Source: UBA1672 sp963977495 (lineage in GTDB: Bacteria; Pseudomonadota; Alphaproteobacteria; Micavibrionales; Micavibrionaceae). Taken from it: a stretch of 64,000 bases of DNA. The stretch is taken from the NCBI GenBank assembly GCA_963977495.1, contig CAXBOT010000001.1:1-64000 (forward strand). The letters are read 5' to 3'. Made by a program: the position numbers and the translations under genes. The notes beneath the pieces were generated by a model that ran no database searches, was not told where the DNA came from, and saw nothing but the letters and a program-made list of their open reading frames with translations. Shown here one piece after another: positions 60,426 through 64,000 of the stretch (position 1 is the stretch's first letter; each line of letters opens with the position of its first letter).

Positions 60426-60887
60426 TTATTGTATCGCGCCGCGCACTTCTTCGATGTGGTTTTCGACTTTTACTTTTCTCCAGATGGCTGCGATTTTACC
60501 GTGCTCATCAATCAGGAAGGTTGAGCGCTCAATGCCCATATATTTTTTGCCGTACATATTTTTTTCTTTCCAAACACCGTAGCTTTCGCACACTGCGCCA
60601 TGTTCATCAGAGGCGAGGGGGAAGTTTAAATCATATTTTGTTTTGAACTTGTCATGTTTGGCGACGCTGCATTTTGAAATGCCGATGATTTGCGTATTCA
60701 GGCTTTCAAAATCGGGCAGCGCATCACGAAAACCGCAAGATTCCTTCGTGCATCCGGGGGTGTCGTCTTTGGGGTAGAAATAAATGACAACGCGCTGTCC
60801 CAGCAGTTTGGAGAGGGCTACTTCTCCGCCGCCATCTGTCGGTAGTGTAAAATCAGGGGCGCTGTCGCCAATCTGCAGGTCTGTCAT
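60426..60887 (-). CDS. bcp: Thioredoxin-dependent thiol peroxidase (Bcp)
   Basis: 153 residues. The atypical 2-Cys peroxiredoxin motif DDTPGCTKESCGF near residue 42-54 holds the peroxidatic and resolving cysteines five residues apart. VVIYFYPKDDTPG, and IGISKCSVAKHDKF near 80, are typical. It reduces organic hydroperoxides in the cytoplasm, using thioredoxin. Confidence 0.95.
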   Translation of the reverse strand: MTDLQIGDSAPDFTLPTDGGGEVALSKLLGQRVVIYFYPKDDTPGCTKESCGFRDALPDFESLNTQIIGISKCSVAKHDKFKTKYDLNFPLASDEHGAVCESYGVWKEKNMYGKKYMGIERSTFLIDEHGKIAAIWRKVKVENHIEEVRGAIQ

Positions 60888-61034
60888 GGTTGTATCCTTT
60901 ATGTGGTTTGCGTCGCGGGTGTAAATTAGCCGTGGTTATTCTTGAAAAAAGCGTAACAGACTATAGTCATCGCGTTTTTACAGTTATAGTAATAGAGATA
61001 CTAAGTTTTCATGCAATAGAATACCGGAGCCTCC

Positions 61035-64000
61035 GTGGCAAAGACAATCAAACGCATTTGTTGGATAACAGGAAAAATGGGCGCAAAGCTGTTGGCTTTA
61101 TCCTGTTTGGTCGTGTTTTTTCTGTGTTTGATTTTCATCTGGCGCGTCTCGAAAGAGCCATATGATGTGAGTTTCGTCAAAGATTATATTGAAACGGCGA
61201 TGCGCGATAATGCCACAGGAAATTACGCCAAGATGGGTAAGGCCGTCTTGTTCTGGCCTAATCTGAGGGGGCCGTTATATCTACAGCTATATGATGGTCA
61301 ATTATTCAACAAAGATGATGTGATGATCTTGTCGGTGGAGCAGGTCGATGTCAGTTTCTCACGCCGTGGCTTGCTCAAGGGGCGCATTATGCCCAAAGCA
61401 ATCATTTTAAAAGAACCGACCTTGCGCATGACTCGTAACGAGCAAGGGGAGATCAATTTCGATATCGGGGATGATGCCGATGCGGATAAGGATTCTCAAG
61501 TGGCTTTGACAACGCGTGTCTTTGGCTATATCGCGCGCCCAGGATATGAAAGTGCGCATGATTCCCTGATCGGGCGTTTGCGCGCCTTTACGATTGAGGA
61601 TGCCAATTTACTGGTGGATGATCGTATTGCCAAACAAACATGGGCGTTGCCTGATTTTGATTTGAAAATGGTGAGCACGCAAAGCGGTATGGATGGGAAA
61701 ATCAGTGTTGAACTGCCCCAAACCGGTTTGGTGCAGTCGAAGCTGGATATCAATATGAATTATCTTTGGGATCAAAGGAATGTTGAGCTATCAGCCGATG
61801 TAAAATCAATTAATCTGAAAGATATCATCGGCAAAATCCCGAAATTAAAGATCCCCGGCACGCAAAATATGGTGATTGATGCCCATGTGGAAACCATCTT
61901 GGATGAAACATTTTCTCCCTCTGATGTGCGTGTGAATATTACCTCTGACAGCGGCGATATTCTGCACCCTGCGCTTTCTGATACGCCGATCGCTTATAAG
62001 AATCTTGCGCTGAATGCGACATATAATTATGCGGGGAAAACGTTGTTGGTCAAAGATACGACGGTGACCCTGAATGACATCACGGTATCTGCCGGTGCAA
62101 AAATTACGCATACACAAGATACAATTAAAGGCCCTGTGAATATATGGATTGATGAAGTGACGCAGGAGAAGATTGCAGCCATTTGGCCAAAATTTCTGGA
62201 TGGTGAGGGTGCGCAGGAATGGATCGTCGATAAAATGTCGGATGGGACATTCAAAAACGTGCGGGCGCAGTTGAATGTTTTGGGCACAAAACAACTGGCA
62301 ACAGAGGGGAGCGCAGGCGAATGGTCTTTTGATGCGCAGGATTTGGTTGCGGAGTTCGCCGCCGAGGATATGAGCGTGGATTACCGCGCGCCCTTACAAA
62401 AAGCCAGCCATGTTTATGGCAACGGGCGTTTTGATTTGGCGCAAGACAGTCTTGATATCAAAGTTCAAAAAGGCAGTATCGGTGATATGCGCATCAGTGA
62501 TTCAACGCTGTTCTTCGATCAAATTATTGCGGAAGGGGTCGGTGATGCCGATATACGCGTTAATTTGAAGGGCGATGTCGCCGATGTCATTCGCTACGTT
62601 TCGGTTGAGCCTATCGATTTGGGCGATAAAATTGGCTTGGATGTTAATAAGGTTAAGGGCAATGCGAATTTAAAAATCAACTTACTGTTTCCTGCGCGTA
62701 ATACTGTGAAAATAGAAGATTTTAAAATCGGTGTTTCCGGCGCTTTGGATAAACTTTTGTTGCCCTCTGTTATTGAAGAGCTTGATTTGAGCGGTGGCTC
62801 CCTGAATTTTGCAGTGCAGGACGGCAAGGTTAGCATGAAGGGCAAGGCGCAACTCGATAACCGTCCGATGGACTTTGCATGGGAAACATTCTTGGACAGT
62901 GAGGGCAAGCCCTATAAGGAAAAAATCAGTGCGAAAATTACGGCTGATCCGAACCTCAGATCGCAACTTGGTGTGGATTTAAGCGATTTTATCGAAGGGT
63001 CTTTGCCTATTGATGTGTCTTATACTTTGTTTCGCGATGGCACTGCGCAGGCTGATATCAATGTTGATGCCACGCCCGCTTTGTTCTTTGTAGCGCCGTT
63101 TGATTACGAAAAACCGCCCGGGCAAAAGGCACAAGCAAAATTCAAAGCGTTTTTTAAAAACCGCAAAATTCAAAAAATCACAAAATTAACGGCGCAGGGG
63201 GATGATTTCTCCCTGGCAGAATCGCATATAGATTTTGTTCAAAGTGACGGTGATACATGGTTGAAAAGCGGCACTTTCCCAAAATTCAGATTACTGGAAA
63301 CGAAGGGCGCGTTGAACTTCTCTTTCGATAAGGAGCGCACTGTCGATATCAATATGAAGGCATCATTCTTGGATGCACAACCTTTTATGGATGCCGAGGA
63401 AAATGTTGGTGAATATAATGAGCCGCGTATGCGTATCACAAGCACAGCGGATGTTATGCGCACCGCCCCCAATGAAACAGTGACGCATGTCAGAACATAT
63501 GTGGATATTGATTCCAAGGGGCGTTTCAATGAAATGGAAATGGACGCACATGCGGGACAATCCGATGTGTTTGTGCGTTTTAACGAAGGTGCAGACGGCA
63601 AGCGGACATTCCGTTTGAAAACAGAGGATGCGGGGGCGTTGCTCAAGGCGTTTCAAATTCATAACGATATGCGCGGCGGAACGATGGTCATATACGGAGA
63701 GCCGATCCGCGGCGTGCATGACAGGAATTTACGCGGCAAGGCCGAGATCACAGATGTTCGGGTTGTGAAGGCACCGTCTTTGACAAAGATCCTAAGCATC
63801 CTGTCCCTGACCGGTATTGGCGATGCTTTGTCCGATAACGGCTTGAAGTTCAAAAAAATGGAAGTCGATTTTAGCTGGCTGTTCCGAAAAAACGGCAGCT
63901 TGCTCGTTTTGAAAAACGGCAGAACATCAGGAAACTCTTTGGGGCTGTTGTTTGAAGGAACGTTCGATAATGAAAAGCGCTATGTCGATGTGTCGGGTAC
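61035..64000 (+). CDS. Large AsmA/YhdP-like envelope protein (3' truncated by window)
   Basis: Open from a GTG with GGAG five bases upstream through to the window end, 988 codons visible. One N-terminal transmembrane helix (about residues 16-38) leads into a long, mostly beta-stranded periplasmic part. The later segment SLTKILSILSLTGIGDALSD, then SGNSLGLLFEGTFDN, matches the DUF3971/AsmA-like C-terminal region. Such proteins form lipid-transport bridges between inner and outer membranes. The C-terminus is outside the window. Preceded by 147 nt divergent from bcp. Confidence 0.85.
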   Translation, partial: MAKTIKRICWITGKMGAKLLALSCLVVFFLCLIFIWRVSKEPYDVSFVKDYIETAMRDNATGNYAKMGKAVLFWPNLRGPLYLQLYDGQLFNKDDVMILSVEQVDVSFSRRGLLKGRIMPKAIILKEPTLRMTRNEQGEINFDIGDDADADKDSQVALTTRVFGYIARPGYESAHDSLIGRLRAFTIEDANLLVDDRIAKQTWALPDFDLKMVSTQSGMDGKISVELPQTGLVQSKLDINMNYLWDQRNVELSADVKSINLKDIIGKIPKLKIPGTQNMVIDAHVETILDETFSPSDVRVNITSDSGDILHPALSDTPIAYKNLALNATYNYAGKTLLVKDTTVTLNDITVSAGAKITHTQDTIKGPVNIWIDEVTQEKIAAIWPKFLDGEGAQEWIVDKMSDGTFKNVRAQLNVLGTKQLATEGSAGEWSFDAQDLVAEFAAEDMSVDYRAPLQKASHVYGNGRFDLAQDSLDIKVQKGSIGDMRISDSTLFFDQIIAEGVGDADIRVNLKGDVADVIRYVSVEPIDLGDKIGLDVNKVKGNANLKINLLFPARNTVKIEDFKIGVSGALDKLLLPSVIEELDLSGGSLNFAVQDGKVSMKGKAQLDNRPMDFAWETFLDSEGKPYKEKISAKITADPNLRSQLGVDLSDFIEGSLPIDVSYTLFRDGTAQADINVDATPALFFVAPFDYEKPPGQKAQAKFKAFFKNRKIQKITKLTAQGDDFSLAESHIDFVQSDGDTWLKSGTFPKFRLLETKGALNFSFDKERTVDINMKASFLDAQPFMDAEENVGEYNEPRMRITSTADVMRTAPNETVTHVRTYVDIDSKGRFNEMEMDAHAGQSDVFVRFNEGADGKRTFRLKTEDAGALLKAFQIHNDMRGGTMVIYGEPIRGVHDRNLRGKAEITDVRVVKAPSLTKILSILSLTGIGDALSDNGLKFKKMEVDFSWLFRKNGSLLVLKNGRTSGNSLGLLFEGTFDNEKRYVDVSG

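Overview
The window looks like a chromosomal segment of an alphaproteobacterium of moderate G+C, with AT-rich patches. Reasons are the eukaryotic-type NADP isocitrate dehydrogenase, the split GcvPA/GcvPB glycine decarboxylase, an ornithine decarboxylase of the alanine-racemase fold behind a speF-like leader, and the hydrolase / cysteine desulfurase / ferredoxin cluster. A Micavibrio/Rhodospirillales-like lineage is possible, but the sequence alone does not settle it.

Layout. 1-6.8 kb: the 3' end of tuf, then a glycine cleavage operon (gcvT, gcvH, gcvPA, a small membrane protein, gcvPB), then secE-nusG. 7-10.3 kb: a 1115-residue divergent phosphoenolpyruvate-carboxylase-like protein that appears to have lost key active-site residues. 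10.3-15.7 kb: a saccharopine-dehydrogenase-like oxidoreductase, System II cytochrome c assembly (ResB, CcsA) and a MoeB-rhodanese fusion. 16-17.3 kb: a very short MHYT-Hpt fusion coupled to a response regulator.

17.3-24.2 kb is an accessory region with island features, ending at a tRNA-Gln. It holds a papain/transglutaminase-like protein, an HExxH metallopeptidase, small orphan genes each followed by the same repeat/terminator element, a frameshifted remnant, an AT-rich surface or lipid modification trio (alpha/beta hydrolase, fatty-acid-hydroxylase-type di-iron protein, acyltransferase 3) and a fragment of an RHS repeat core.

24.5-33.6 kb: a cation/proton antiporter, a soluble chemoreceptor with two PAS-like domains, a sodium/solute symporter with ornithine decarboxylase, several small proteins, a Crp/Fnr regulator with a cysteine-rich tail, and an M42-type peptidase. 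33.6-39.5 kb is a coherent envelope-modification block: ArnT-like and ArnC-like glycosyltransferases, an LAB_N protein, a COG4705 membrane protein, a QseBC/PmrAB-like two-component system and a PepSY protein.

39.7-47.3 kb: a large type I secreted RTX/VWA protein with a small divergent gene, a RoxA-like oxygenase, a GNAT acetyltransferase, a Cas2-like protein with a small HTH partner separated by a C/G homopolymer hairpin, and tRNA-Met. 47.5-64 kb is mostly housekeeping: mnmA, a degenerate-receiver protein, a glycosyltransferase, icd, a methyltransferase, a P-loop ATPase, a LOG-like protein, a beta-barrel candidate, Dabb protein, ferredoxin, cysteine desulfurase, COG2945 hydrolase, bcp and the start of a large AsmA/YhdP-like protein that runs off the window.
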